Below are positions 15,836 to 24,840 of a stretch of DNA of 64,000 nt, in pieces. Origin of the DNA: JACZYA01 sp965247455. Lineage in GTDB: Bacteria; Acidobacteriota; Terriglobia; Acidiferrales; 2-02-FULL-67-57. Position 1 is the first letter of the stretch; every line of letters starts with the position of its first letter. Both the position numbers and the translations under genes were made by a program. The notes under the pieces are model-generated. The model searched no databases. It saw nothing but the letters and a program-made list of their open reading frames with translations, and was not told the DNA's origin. The stretch lies in NCBI GenBank assembly GCA_965247455.1, contig CBDFHE010000018.1, forward strand, positions 310,001-374,000. Reading direction: 5' to 3'.

Positions 15836-16323
15836 GCCTTCCCTCGACTGCCTAACCGCTTGGCCTCGCGCTCGATGCCTTTCCGCGTCCGCTGCTGCAC
15901 CACTGCAAGGGCTGGTCTGGAAGCCGCCGCAAAACTGAGCTGCAAAAAGCGCTGCGGCTTGACTCCGCCAGCGGTGCCAAACTCGACCAGGTGAGCGTGC
16001 GGGGCTTTGCGCACGTTGGGTCCCACTACAAACAACGCCGCGATTTTGCTCTTCGGGCGAAGTCGAATCTTTTTGACCCGAAGGCTGGATTTCAACAATC
16101 CGGGCTGGCGGGTGCCGCCCCCACGTAGTCTCACAGGGCCAGGGCTCACCGGGACTCGCCTCTCGACCTCTTTCAAAACCACCTTGGCCCCGGCCCGCAG
16201 GGCGCCCTGTAAGACCTTCTGGGCCACTAGGCCGGGCAGCAATTTCAACCGACGCTCAAGCTCGCCCAGCCCTGGGAGCTCAGTCTGCTGTCGCCGAGTG
16301 AATGACCCGCGCCCTGCGGCCAT
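15832..16323 (-). CDS. HK97 gp10-like tail/neck protein
   Basis: 163 residues, strongly basic. The motif VPVSPGPVRLRGGGTR..LLKSSLRV and AHLVEFGTAGG are typical of the HK97 gp10 family, placed between the head-tail stopper and the tail terminator and thought to act at the neck. The ATG shares a base with the upstream stop. Confidence 0.85.
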   Translation of the reverse strand: MAAGRGSFTRRQQTELPGLGELERRLKLLPGLVAQKVLQGALRAGAKVVLKEVERRVPVSPGPVRLRGGGTRQPGLLKSSLRVKKIRLRPKSKIAALFVVGPNVRKAPHAHLVEFGTAGGVKPQRFLQLSFAAASRPALAVVQQRTRKGIEREAKRLGSRGKA

Positions 16324-16643
16324 CAGCTCACCACCTCGCGGCAGAGAAGCTCGAGCTGGAAGTTACGCTCTGCGACGTTGATCACACTCAGAATTCCGAG
16401 CACTCGAGTTCCGAACAGAATTCGCATCTTGGGCTTTACGCCGTCCTGGTATCTCATCTGGACCCGATCGGTCACTGTGGCTTCCCTCTGTTGCGCCTTC
16501 ACCAGCTCCTCCCCGCGCAGAGGCTGCACCCGAGCTGAAACCTGGGCAAAGGTGGTCCATCCACCCGTGACCTCGCCCCACTGGTTCTCCGGGTCGCTGG
16601 TTTGCTGGATGGTGACCCGGTGGCGCAAAAGTCCCGCACGCAT
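16323..16643 (-). CDS. Head-tail adaptor (head closure) protein
   Basis: 106 residues. MRAGLLRHRVTIQQ at the N-terminus and GEVTGGWTTFAQVSARVQPL with RILFGTRVLGILSV are diagnostic of the phage head-tail joining family (SPP1 gp16-like stopper). It immediately follows the gp6-like connector, with a one-base gap. Confidence 0.92.
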   Translation of the reverse strand: MRAGLLRHRVTIQQTSDPENQWGEVTGGWTTFAQVSARVQPLRGEELVKAQQREATVTDRVQMRYQDGVKPKMRILFGTRVLGILSVINVAERNFQLELLCREVVS

Positions 16644-17222
16644 CTAAACCTCGACAATCCGGTAAGGCCACAACAAGGCCTCGTAGCCCATCGGGATTTT
16701 CTGCAGGGCGGCTACGATGGAAAGCTCGCGGTTCTCGTAGAGGTGGCCTTCGAGCAGATTCATGGCGGCTTTGATTTGCTCGGGGACCTTGGCGCGGAAG
16801 TCGCCGTACCCCGCTTTGAAGCGAATGGTGACGGCGTTCAGGGTGCGCCGAGTGTCGGGCCACACCTCGTCCACCGCTGGGGCGATCCGACCGACGATGC
16901 TCTTGCTGTCCGCCACGTACTTGCTGCCGTCGAGCAGTTGAGAGTTACCGTCAACGTCCAGGTAGTTGACCGAAGTCACGGATTGCAGGGGCGGCACGGG
17001 CACGTTCAGGATGCCAGTGGCGCCGGGGAAGCAGTCCAGAAACCAATCCCACTCCTGGGTGATAAAAGCGCGTCCAGTGAAATACTCTGCATTCACGCGC
17101 GCTACCGTGATGAACGAACTGATCAAAGCGTCGTCGTTGGCGGTGTCCACGCGCAGGTGGTCTTTGGCTTCCTTGAGCGTTACGGGCTCGAAAGCCGGAG
17201 CTGTGACCAAAGAGAAACCCAT
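16644..17222 (-). CDS. Head-tail connector protein (gp6-like)
   Basis: 192 residues. The N-terminal VTLKEAKDHLRVDTANDDAL and helix AARVNAEYFTGRAFI-like stretch, and the C-terminal PEQIKAAMNLLEGHLYENRE, are hallmarks of the gp6-like connector (phage_connect_1) family that docks below the portal ring. The C-terminal half (LQKIPMGYEALLWPYRIVEV) is also typical. Confidence 0.92.
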   Translation of the reverse strand: MGFSLVTAPAFEPVTLKEAKDHLRVDTANDDALISSFITVARVNAEYFTGRAFITQEWDWFLDCFPGATGILNVPVPPLQSVTSVNYLDVDGNSQLLDGSKYVADSKSIVGRIAPAVDEVWPDTRRTLNAVTIRFKAGYGDFRAKVPEQIKAAMNLLEGHLYENRELSIVAALQKIPMGYEALLWPYRIVEV

Positions 17223-17225
17223 CTG

Positions 17226-17886
17226 CTACTTGGCCTCCTGCCGGCGGGCGTAAAACTCATCCTCTTCGGCGGTGTTGGGCCCGGTGCCGCTGCCCTTGAA
17301 CCGCCAGGCATGGCGACCGACTTTTGCGATCGGCCAGTCCACGCGATACTTGCCGGTCGCGTCTTTGACGAGGTTCGCCCCCACCGTGTAGGTGGTGGTT
17401 GCACCATCGGGCTCTAGCATGATGAACGTCACCGTGGCGGGATCCGCTTCAATCCCAACCGTGTCTTTGAACGTGACCGAGAGCCGCCGCAAGTCGCCGA
17501 CGGCAAACTGCGCGGTGTCGCCGTTGTCGATCAGTTTTGAAGTTGTTAGAGCGCCCCATGCCAGCAAGTTGCCGGACGGTGCCCCAAGAGCCGGTAGCCT
17601 GAGCAAAGGCGAACGCAACCGCATTTTCCAACGCGCCGGCAGCGTCCGTGCTCCAGTTGGTCTTGTTGTTGGTGACCGCGACGCGCGCATAGCCATTGCC
17701 CGAGGGTTCGGTGAAATTGCCGCCAGCAGCGGTGGGCGTGGTGGTGGAGAGGGCGATGTACACCGTGCCGGGGGCGGTGTAGGCGGCCGCGCCGAACACA
17801 TGGTCGAGCAGTTCGAGCCCGAGGAACTCGGAAAATGACATGCCGGCCACAAAGAGAAGCGTGCTCCAAAACAGAATGCTTTCCAT
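17226..17886 (-). pseudogene. Deletion-scarred structural gene fused to a second short protein
   Basis: From the ATG at 17886 (or at 17841) the frame encodes a known phage protein type: MSFSEFLGLELLDHVFG, TAPGTVYIALSTTTPT, YARVAVTNN and FAQATGSWGTV. The expected next segment is missing; the rest of the same domain (SGNLLAWGALTT) lies in another frame, so a non-multiple-of-three deletion removed about ten residues near 17575. In that second frame the domain ends at FAVGDL and runs straight into a different family (RRLSVTFKDT..., with DPATVTFIMLEPDG and HAWRFKGSG) normally encoded as a separate gene. Confidence 0.6.
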
Positions 17887-17911
17887 TTTCCCTTCCTCTC
17901 TGCTGCGCCTC

Positions 17912-18139
17912 TTATTTGGCTTTGGGCGTCCGCTTCGGCTTAGGCTTGCCGGTCGGTGGTGCGGCTGCTCCTGCTTGCGATGAGGCAGCCGCTTTCGAGT
18001 CCTGGACGTATTCGGCAGAGCCGACCCCGACCAAACCCTTAGCTTCCTCAACCGGAACGTCATAGACCTGGTCCGGCAGGCGTTTGCCGCGCGGGCCGAT
18101 CTGCAAGGTCTTCATCCGAATCTGAGTTGTGGCGCTCAT
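17912..18139 (-). CDS. Small phage protein with basic tail
   Basis: 75 residues with an RBS (AAGGAG) upstream. The N-terminal half (RMKTLQIGPRGKRLPDQVYD with VPVEEAKGLVG and SAEYVQD) resembles small proteins commonly found after the major capsid gene in HK97-like phages; the C-terminal 25 residues are Ala/Pro/Lys-rich and probably disordered. Function unknown. Confidence 0.65.
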   Translation of the reverse strand: MSATTQIRMKTLQIGPRGKRLPDQVYDVPVEEAKGLVGVGSAEYVQDSKAAASSQAGAAAPPTGKPKPKRTPKAK

Positions 18140-18304
18140 GCTTGGTTTCTCCTTGCCCCCGCTGAGCGGGGGCTTCCCGGCCTATTCCATGCAGGCACGG
18201 GCTGTGCTCAAATCCTTTCTGGGGCCGTCAGCGTGTGGGCCAGCGCGGGGGAATGCGGGGGCATTTGCACGCGAGACGACGGCCCCAGAGTCAGCAGCGG
18301 AAAT
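18140..18304. other. Spacer with perfect hairpin in the head operon
   Basis: 165 bp between two head genes. A perfect inverted repeat GCCCCCGCT-G-AGCGGGGGC lies at 18156-18174 just upstream of the ribosome site of the small gene ending at 17912. No T-run follows. No gene seen. Confidence 0.4.
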
Positions 18305-18757
18305 TTAGGCCGTGCCCTCCGGCGGGCTGGAGAAGATTTCCGAGCCAGCCACGTCCGAGCCCTGCACGATCGGCTGCTTGCGGTTCTTGTACAGAATCGC
18401 AAGCACGGCTTCGTCGCTTTCGTTGCCGCCGCCGGTGGTCTTGTCCACGACCACGCGAACGTAGCGTTCCAACGGCCGGAAGATGTCGATGGAAAAAATC
18501 TTGTTGCCGTCGGTGGCGGCTGGTGACTGGAGGGTGCCGGCCAGGTCAGCGGCATCGGAAAGGTCGCTCTGCTGGCCTTGCTGGGCCTTGATGACCGGGG
18601 CGACAGTGCCGATGGCACCAAACTTGAACAGGAACAGCACGCCGTCATAGCCCAGCATGTCGATGGTGGCTCCGTTGCGGTCGGTTGTGGCCGCCGTTCC
18701 GAGAATGTCGAGTACGCTTCGGACTTCGATTCCCTCAAGCAGGTTTCCAGGATTCAT
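18305..18757 (-). CDS. Phage head-associated protein, possible decoration protein
   Basis: 150 residues, acidic, mostly beta, with YDGVLFLFKFGAIG and FRPLERYVRVVVDKTTGG. Located directly after the major capsid gene, where decoration or head-stabilising proteins are often encoded. Small proteins with this RYVRVVVD pattern are widespread in HK97-like phages, but no function is established from the sequence. Confidence 0.65.
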   Translation of the reverse strand: MNPGNLLEGIEVRSVLDILGTAATTDRNGATIDMLGYDGVLFLFKFGAIGTVAPVIKAQQGQQSDLSDAADLAGTLQSPAATDGNKIFSIDIFRPLERYVRVVVDKTTGGGNESDEAVLAILYKNRKQPIVQGSDVAGSEIFSSPPEGTA

Positions 18758-18835
18758 TGCACTCTCCTCTTTCCCGTTTCTTTGCTGCCCGCCCGAGGCG
18801 GGCTGGCCGGGGGCCGTTGGCCGACCCCAGGCAGG

Positions 18836-18854
18836 CCTGCCTACCGCAGGCAGG
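18836..18854. repeat. Interspersed palindrome CCTGCCTACCGCAGGCAGG
   Basis: Identical core to the copy at 14484-14504; lies 24 bp after the capsid gene stop, next to a second inverted repeat GCCCGCC/GGCGGGC (18787-18803). It may act as a mRNA 3'-end stabiliser. Confidence 0.65.
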
Positions 18855-18877
18855 AGTTTCGGTTCAGGTCAGCCGGC

Positions 18878-20203
18878 TTAGCCCAGGATGCCGCGCACGA
18901 ACGCTTCTTCCTGGGCAGGAGCGCCGTCAACTTCAGCCCGGCCGATGAAGGCGGTTTCATTGCTCTTGGCGAACAGCTCATCCAGCCGCTGGATTTGGAG
19001 GTCCAACGCATCCGCGATCCAGTAGGTGCTCCAATCGCCCAGGATGATGACGTAGTTGGTGGCGGTGAAGGTGTTGGGGCTGAACTCACTCACCTGGATC
19101 GGAATGTCAAACAACAGACTGGGCTCGCCTGCTTTCAATCCGGGCTGGAAAATGTACTGGTTGGTGGTGTCTTTGATTTTCCGCAGACGCTTCATGCCGT
19201 CGCGGTGGATGGTCCACTCAGCGTTGGGCCAGTAGGCGGCCTTGAGGGCGTACTTCATGTCGAGCAGCCCGTCGGCGGCACCGATCTCGCTGTTGTTCCA
19301 GTTGGTGGCCGTTCCGACCGTGATGTCCCGAGCGGTGGAGATGCCGTCGGCGCTGGGTGTGTACGCGCCCAGCGGCTGTCCGGTGCCGTTTCCCGTCAGG
19401 AAGGCCTTCTCCTGAGAGACGGCGAACTTGTAGGCCAAGCGCTCACGCACAAACTGCTCGATGGAAATGACAGCTTTGCGGATGAGCTTATTAGAGACTT
19501 TGGTGAACTTGGTCAGCTCGTGGGGACGCAACTCGCGATTGCCAAATTTGACACCGGTGTCCTCGGCTGCAAGGGTGAGTTCGCTGGTCCACTCGGCATC
19601 GGAGACGTCGGTGTCCAGCCTGGGCTGTCCCAAGCTATCGGCACTGATGACCCTCACTTTGCGGGCCTTCTGGCGGATGAACACCGCATCGTCAACGTTC
19701 TTGATGAGTTCGGCGATGAATTGCTGCGGCGCTTGCAGATAGCCGCCGGCGGTGGCGACGTCAGCTTGGAGCGTGCGCATCTCTGGGCTGGAGGGCAAAT
19801 CCCTCTGCCCCGCGCTGAGCCAGGCGTTGAACGTAGCGCGGTATTCGGGAGTGGCGAACCTTCCCTCCCCTGCCCCTGCGCCGAAGAGGGAGCGGACTTC
19901 CTCACTGATCTCCGCGCGCGTCTCGCCTTCGCCTTGGCCGGGGGCGCCCGCGTTGGGGTCGGGCCGACCGGCGGCTGCGCCGGCGCGTTGCTCGAGCATG
20001 GCATCTCGCTTTTGCTGCTTAGTTTCCAGCTCGATGAACTCGTCCAGCTCGTCAATGCGTTTGTCCCGCGTGTCGTAGCCAGCTCGTTCTTCCGCCGGGA
20101 GAGTGGCGTGGTTTTCCTTCTGGGCTTTATCGAGAATTGCCCGGCATTCTTGGGTCAGTCGGGCCCGCTCCTCGATGGCTTCTTGCAGCGTCAATCGTTT
20201 CAT
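18878..20203 (-). CDS. Major capsid protein, HK97 fold
   Basis: About 441 residues. The N-terminal 110 residues form a charged coiled coil (delta domain/scaffold, EERARLTQECRAIL...), to be removed by the prohead protease. The mature part starts near the linker rich in G and P and contains LQADVATAGGYLQAPQQFI, KFTKVSNKLIRKAVISIEQFV, FLTGNGTGQPLG and WTIHRDGMKRLRKIKD, all typical of phage_capsid. I choose the ATG at 20203 because GGAGGC lies upstream; an in-frame ATG at 20218 has no RBS. Confidence 0.96.
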   Translation of the reverse strand: MKRLTLQEAIEERARLTQECRAILDKAQKENHATLPAEERAGYDTRDKRIDELDEFIELETKQQKRDAMLEQRAGAAAGRPDPNAGAPGQGEGETRAEISEEVRSLFGAGAGEGRFATPEYRATFNAWLSAGQRDLPSSPEMRTLQADVATAGGYLQAPQQFIAELIKNVDDAVFIRQKARKVRVISADSLGQPRLDTDVSDAEWTSELTLAAEDTGVKFGNRELRPHELTKFTKVSNKLIRKAVISIEQFVRERLAYKFAVSQEKAFLTGNGTGQPLGAYTPSADGISTARDITVGTATNWNNSEIGAADGLLDMKYALKAAYWPNAEWTIHRDGMKRLRKIKDTTNQYIFQPGLKAGEPSLLFDIPIQVSEFSPNTFTATNYVIILGDWSTYWIADALDLQIQRLDELFAKSNETAFIGRAEVDGAPAQEEAFVRGILG

Positions 20204-20277
20204 CGTCGTTGCCTCCATGCCGGCCGGTCAGGCAGGCAAAAAAATAGCGGTCACGCGCCTTTGCGGCACGCAACCGC

Positions 20278-20471
20278 GTGCAATCTCGAAAAACATGCCG
20301 TCCGAGCTTCTAGGCCCGCGACGGCGGGTTCAAACTCGTTTGCGGCATCTTCGGATTCGCTACGGCGAACCCGGGTGCAATCTCGAAAAACATGCCGTCC
20401 GAGCTTCTAGGCCCGCGACGGCGGGTTCAAACTCGTTTGCGGCATCTCCGGATTCGCTACGGCGAACCCGG
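20278..20471. repeat. 97-bp tandem duplication between capsid and protease genes
   Basis: Two adjacent copies of 97 bp (20278-20374 and 20375-20471) differ at one position (TCTTCGG versus TCTCCGG). Each contains internal inverted segments around GCGACGGCGGGTT and GCTACGGCGAACCC. It fills most of the 313-bp gap upstream of the capsid ATG on the transcribed strand. Confidence 0.9.
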
Positions 20472-20516
20472 CTACTGTCTTTCGCACCCCCTTGGTAGGA
20501 AACTTGTCAGAACTTG

Positions 20517-21260
20517 TCAAGCACTTTTTTCAGTTCGGCGATTTTTTTCTTTCAGCTCGAGCTGGCGGCGCAAAATCTCCACGCCTGCACCCTCCGCTGC
20601 CGGATCAGCCGGCAGAAGCTCTCCCAGAAAGGCGATGCTGCTCCGCAGCAGGGCCACATCTTCGGGTTGGAGCGGCAGCTTGTGGTAAGACCGCACCAGG
20701 ACCCGCTCCAGGCCGTCATAGTCCAGCCCGACTTGATCACCCATAAGTGACCGCAGGGCAGCCGAGGTGCCTTGATAGACAGGGAAAGCCGTGAGCGAGA
20801 TTTCGATCAGTTCAACGTCAATCAGTTCGCGCACTGTGACACCATCTTCAAGGTGGAAATCGTCACTACGGACCTCCATCCGGATGCTCATTCCGTCGAT
20901 GTCGCCCCGCCGCACACTTTCGGTGACTTCCTGGCCGAGAGGGCTGTTGGGAACGTGAATTTCCGTATGCAGGCCGCGATCATCTTCATTCAGCCGCAGG
21001 GTGCCGGGGCGGGTGTTGCCCAGGACTTTCTCGGGTTTGTGCTGCAAGAGGGCGACGATGCTGGAGCGTTCCTTGAGGGTGCGAGTGAAAGAACCAGGCC
21101 GGATGCGCTCCCGAAACCCGAACAGGCCAGGTGCTACGGCGCCTTCAGGGGAGAGCTCATTGAACACAGCCGCATAGCCGACGATCTTGGGCTGGCCGCC
21201 GTCGTGGGCGCGCAATAGGCAAGTCTGCAAATCCAAAAACCGTGTCTCGTTGTGCTTCAT
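20517..21260 (-). CDS. Prohead maturation protease (HK97 family, S78/U35)
   Basis: 247 residues. Herpesvirus-assemblin-like serine protease that processes the capsid. Visible motifs: IVGYAAVFNELS, ERIRPGSF, the catalytic His in LLQHKPEKVLG (residue 74), the catalytic Ser in GDIDGMSIRM (about 125) and the acidic segment VELIEISLTAFPVYQGT. The stop of the portal gene overlaps its ATG (ATGA). The C-terminus is a charged helix after residue 205. Confidence 0.95.
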   Translation of the reverse strand: MKHNETRFLDLQTCLLRAHDGGQPKIVGYAAVFNELSPEGAVAPGLFGFRERIRPGSFTRTLKERSSIVALLQHKPEKVLGNTRPGTLRLNEDDRGLHTEIHVPNSPLGQEVTESVRRGDIDGMSIRMEVRSDDFHLEDGVTVRELIDVELIEISLTAFPVYQGTSAALRSLMGDQVGLDYDGLERVLVRSYHKLPLQPEDVALLRSSIAFLGELLPADPAAEGAGVEILRRQLELKEKNRRTEKSA

Positions 21261-23146
21261 GGGATTGCTCCTTCTGCCTGCCCGTCCGGCAAGCTGGTTT
21301 GGTTGTGCTCAGTCTGAGCCGGGATCGAAAAACCCATCTGCTGGTAGGCGGTGCGAATGGCGATTTCCGCCACGGCCGCGCCGCGCCGGTCGGCAAAATC
21401 AAGGGACCGTTGGCGCTGCCAGTCAGTTATTTGCGATTCAATCTCCGCCGCTAGGGTGGGAGGGTTGTCGGAATAGTCAGCGCCAATCTCAAAATCCTGG
21501 TGGGACCGGTCGGACCATTGGCGTCCTGCCTCCGCACAATAGTCAGCTAGCTCGCGCTCCAAGAGCGCCGGGTCAAGCTGCTGGTCGTGTTCCGACCCGA
21601 TAGCCTGGTGGACCGCACTGGCGAGGGCGTTGAGGGCGGGTGCGATGGCGCGAGTGACAAAGCCAGCATGGTCGGTGGAGCGGTAAAAGTCATGCGCCCA
21701 GATGCGAAAGTCCTTGATGGTGCCGCCCTGCAACAGCTTGCGGGCAGCGCGCGTGACCGCATTGGCCTCTTTCTTGAAGATGCGTTGGGCGGTGTCGATC
21801 AAAAGAGCGCGGTGAGACGCGACCAGGGCCATAGCAATTTTTGGCGAGACAAAGGTCTGCGCGCGCGCGCCGTTGGCTTGGCCGTTTCCTTCCCCGCTGC
21901 CTTTCGGTGGTCGAGTTGGCTGACCGCTGAGGGCGCTGATGGGTTGGGCGTTGAGCGGAATCAAGTGAATGTCGCCACCGGTGAAAGGGTTGCGGTCCTC
22001 CAGCTCTCGGGCCTCGTTGGGAGTCATCCAGCCAGTCAGAATGCCGGATTGGTAGCCTTTGGTGCGCATCTCGTAGTTGCCGCGCAGCTTGCCCTCGACT
22101 ACCAGCTTTGTGAAGAAGCGCCCACGTTCCTGATCGGCCAGCAACTTCCAATTGGCCGCCTGCTCCAGCCGAATGATCCAAGACATGAGGGTGTCAGTGA
22201 TGTGTTCGATGTTGGATTCTTCGATGTTAGCCCGAACGGAGGAATCCTTGAGGATTTGAATCTTGTTGGGTTTTACCCGGAACCAGCGCGCAACATCTTC
22301 CGCAGCGAATTGTCCCAATTCGAGAAACTGCACATCTTGGGGCGAGAGGCTGAGCTTTTCGATATCGAAGCCGTAAGGCAGCATGGCCGCCTTGTGGGCT
22401 TGTTCTGGCCCTTGCAAAATCTTGTTCCAGGATTCCAACACCTTATCGCGGGCGTCTTTGTGCATGTGGCCCTTGGGCATCAGCACTATGTCGGGGCGGG
22501 CGCTGTTGCCGAAGAAGCGGGCACCGTACTCCTCCCGCGCGGCCGCCAGTCCGAAGGCGCGGCGGGCATTCTCCAGAATTGAAATCCCCCAAAGGCCATT
22601 GCCCATGCCCTTGACGTGAAAGACGTCACGAAAAGACAAAGCAACCTGCTGTTTGGTGATTCGATGTTCGGTCCAATAGAAAAGCGCGCCAGTTTTCAGG
22701 TTGCGGTCAAGCCTGGTTTTTCTTGTCTCCAGCGGCCAGAGCGCCACTGGCCGGCCAGCTCCGTTGCGCTCAATCTCCGCCAAACCGTTGCCGAGCAGGA
22801 GAACGTCCTTCATCAAATTCTGGCGAAATTCAAAGCTCGTCATCTCGTCGTTGGGACGGTCATGCAGCAATCGGTGTAGGGGCTGGTTGACTGCACGCCG
22901 CCTTACTCGGGCGTCAGCCAAGTCCATCTCCATCAGCACCCAGGGCAGAGCTGCCACATCGTCGGAAATGACCTGCACGCAGGCGTGCACCGCCGAAATC
23001 TGCATGGCGGTGTGCTCGTTGATGATCATGCCGGCGGATGTGGTGCTCATGCCGCCGCCGACCCAATGCACCAACCATTCGGGCGGATTGGACAGTTGAG
23101 AGCGTTTCTGGAGAGAGAGTTCCCAGGGAATGCCGGGAATTTTCAC
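21257..23146 (-). CDS. Portal protein (HK97 family)
   Basis: About 629 residues from the GTG at 23146; a TTG at 23185 or an ATG at 23050 are alternatives. Characteristic motifs: QISAVHACVQVISDDVAALP, PNDEMTSFEFRQNLMKDVLL, GNGLAEIERN, SVRANIEESNIEHITDTLMSW-type segment near 'LKDSSVRANIEESNIEH', and GILTGWMTPNEARELED. It forms the dodecameric DNA gateway. Longer than usual (about 400-450): residues from about 440 on form an additional helical domain (VASHRALLIDTAQRIFKKEA onward) seen in some relatives. Confidence 0.92.
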   Translation of the reverse strand: MKIPGIPWELSLQKRSQLSNPPEWLVHWVGGGMSTTSAGMIINEHTAMQISAVHACVQVISDDVAALPWVLMEMDLADARVRRRAVNQPLHRLLHDRPNDEMTSFEFRQNLMKDVLLLGNGLAEIERNGAGRPVALWPLETRKTRLDRNLKTGALFYWTEHRITKQQVALSFRDVFHVKGMGNGLWGISILENARRAFGLAAAREEYGARFFGNSARPDIVLMPKGHMHKDARDKVLESWNKILQGPEQAHKAAMLPYGFDIEKLSLSPQDVQFLELGQFAAEDVARWFRVKPNKIQILKDSSVRANIEESNIEHITDTLMSWIIRLEQAANWKLLADQERGRFFTKLVVEGKLRGNYEMRTKGYQSGILTGWMTPNEARELEDRNPFTGGDIHLIPLNAQPISALSGQPTRPPKGSGEGNGQANGARAQTFVSPKIAMALVASHRALLIDTAQRIFKKEANAVTRAARKLLQGGTIKDFRIWAHDFYRSTDHAGFVTRAIAPALNALASAVHQAIGSEHDQQLDPALLERELADYCAEAGRQWSDRSHQDFEIGADYSDNPPTLAAEIESQITDWQRQRSLDFADRRGAAVAEIAIRTAYQQMGFSIPAQTEHNQTSLPDGQAEGAIP

Positions 23147-23199
23147 GGAGGGATACTTTCTCTTGTACTTGTCAGAGCAAGTCAAGCATTTTTTTCGGG

Positions 23200-24840
23200 T
23201 CAGAGGAGAATGACTTCTGGCTCTGCCGGTTCGGCCTGCAGCATGCAGCGGCCATAGGCCATCACAAGGGAAACCATGCCGTCAATGCGGTCCTGGCTGT
23301 GCTCTTTGTCGGGCTTGAGATTTTCCGCCGCATCTCGCTTTACGGCCAGATTGGAAGCCATCCAGCGCAAAACCGGATGCCCGCCGTGGCGGAGCTGGTG
23401 TTTGAGCACCAAAGGCAGAAGCCCTTTGGTGGGCGCGCTCATGGACCTCATGCCTTGCCCGAAGGGGACAACGAGAAAGCCGTCGCCTGTGAGCTGAGTC
23501 ATTAGCTGGGCTGCTTGCCAGCGGTCGACTGCAAGCTCGACGATGTGGTAGAGCTCGGCATCTCCGTTGATGCGACGGCGGATCCAGTCTTGGTCGATCA
23601 CGTTGCCTTCCGTGGCTTCGATCAAACCCTGCTTGGCCCAGATCGGATAGGGCACGCGATCGCGCTGCGCCCGGAGCGCCATGTTCTCCTCCGGCACCCA
23701 AAAGCGACACAAGATGTCATACCGCGGGCGCTTCTCTGTGGGCGGGAAAAGCATGAGCCAGGCGGAAATGTCGGTGGTGCTGGAAAGATCGAGGCCGGCA
23801 AAACAGGGCTCGCCTTTCAATTCCTCGATCGGCACAGGTTGGTTGCATTTATCCCACTCGTGCATGGGAATGTAGCGCACCGCCTGCTCGGTCCAGATGT
23901 TCAGGTGCCAATTCTTGAAGGTGTTCTCGATTGCTGGGCTGGTGCGCGCGCGCTGGCATTCCTGGCGCATGTACTCCCACTTTATGGTCACACCCAAATT
24001 GGGATTGGCCTTCTTCCAGGTTTTCTTGTCCGTCCAGTCGTCCTCGGGGTCGGAGGCAAAAATGATGGCAAGGAAAGCGTCGTCCGGGATGATTCCGTCG
24101 CGGACCTTGAGGGCGTGTTCATGCACTTGGTAGCAAACTGAGTTCCGATCAAAACCCGCTGTGGTGACGATCATGAGCAAGGGTTGGCGCCGGGCGGCGC
24201 CAGAAGTTCTGAAAATGTTGTAGAGTTTGTCGTTGGGCTGGGCATGAAACTCGTCAAAGGCGACTAAGTGGGGATTGAAGCCGTGCTTGGTAGCAGCATC
24301 TGAGCTGAACAATTTGTAGACTGCACCGGTTTTGGGGATGAACATGCTGCGGGCAAAGGAATCCGTGCGGTGCCGCAGCTTGGGGCTGTTGCGGGTCATT
24401 TCTTGTGCCGTGTTGAAGACAATGTTGGCTTGTCCTACATCGCCAGCCACTGAATAGATTTCCGCGCTCGGTTCGTTGTCGCAATGCAAGACGTAGAGCA
24501 CGACCCCCGCCATGAAAGTGGACTTCCCGTTTTTCTTGGGGATTTCGATGTAGATGATTCGATACCGCCGAGGCCACCGATGGCGAGGAAGGCCGGGAAC
24601 GCGGCGCTTCCAGCCGAAAATCTGTCGGAGAGTGTCAGCTTCCCATTCAGCTAGATGGAAAGGTTGCCAGCCCGAGTCTGATGTGACTACTGTGAGGTAT
24701 CGGGGAAAGAAAGCTACGGCGCGTTCAGCGGCCCGCTGGTCGTACCAAAAGCGTTCTTCAGTTTTTCCACTTTTCTTCGGGATCCGCTTGCGCCGCCGCC
24801 GCCGGACCGAAGTATTCCCGGTCGAACTCATCCTCGTCAT
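23200..24840 (-). CDS. Terminase large subunit
   Basis: 546 residues: packaging ATPase and nuclease. Walker A-like IPKKNGKST at about residues 100-108, Walker B LVAFDEFH with the catalytic Glu at about 197, motif III-like LLMIVTTAG, and the RNase H-like nuclease beginning FAGLDLSSTTDISAW. HK97/phage terminase_1 type. The start overlaps the TerS gene end by about 80 nt, and the stop lies 53 bp ahead of the portal GTG with a conserved 30-bp motif in between. Confidence 0.96.
   Translation of the reverse strand: MTRMSSTGNTSVRRRRRKRIPKKSGKTEERFWYDQRAAERAVAFFPRYLTVVTSDSGWQPFHLAEWEADTLRQIFGWKRRVPGLPRHRWPRRYRIIYIEIPKKNGKSTFMAGVVLYVLHCDNEPSAEIYSVAGDVGQANIVFNTAQEMTRNSPKLRHRTDSFARSMFIPKTGAVYKLFSSDAATKHGFNPHLVAFDEFHAQPNDKLYNIFRTSGAARRQPLLMIVTTAGFDRNSVCYQVHEHALKVRDGIIPDDAFLAIIFASDPEDDWTDKKTWKKANPNLGVTIKWEYMRQECQRARTSPAIENTFKNWHLNIWTEQAVRYIPMHEWDKCNQPVPIEELKGEPCFAGLDLSSTTDISAWLMLFPPTEKRPRYDILCRFWVPEENMALRAQRDRVPYPIWAKQGLIEATEGNVIDQDWIRRRINGDAELYHIVELAVDRWQAAQLMTQLTGDGFLVVPFGQGMRSMSAPTKGLLPLVLKHQLRHGGHPVLRWMASNLAVKRDAAENLKPDKEHSQDRIDGMVSLVMAYGRCMLQAEPAEPEVILL

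Noticed and set aside
18578..20410. Long plus-strand ORF (610 codons) over the capsid gene
   Set aside because: Antisense shadow of the major capsid gene; it also runs through the 97-bp repeats.
20278..20471. Possible CRISPR-like direct repeats
   Set aside because: Only two directly adjacent 97-bp units with no spacers; no cas genes in the window.
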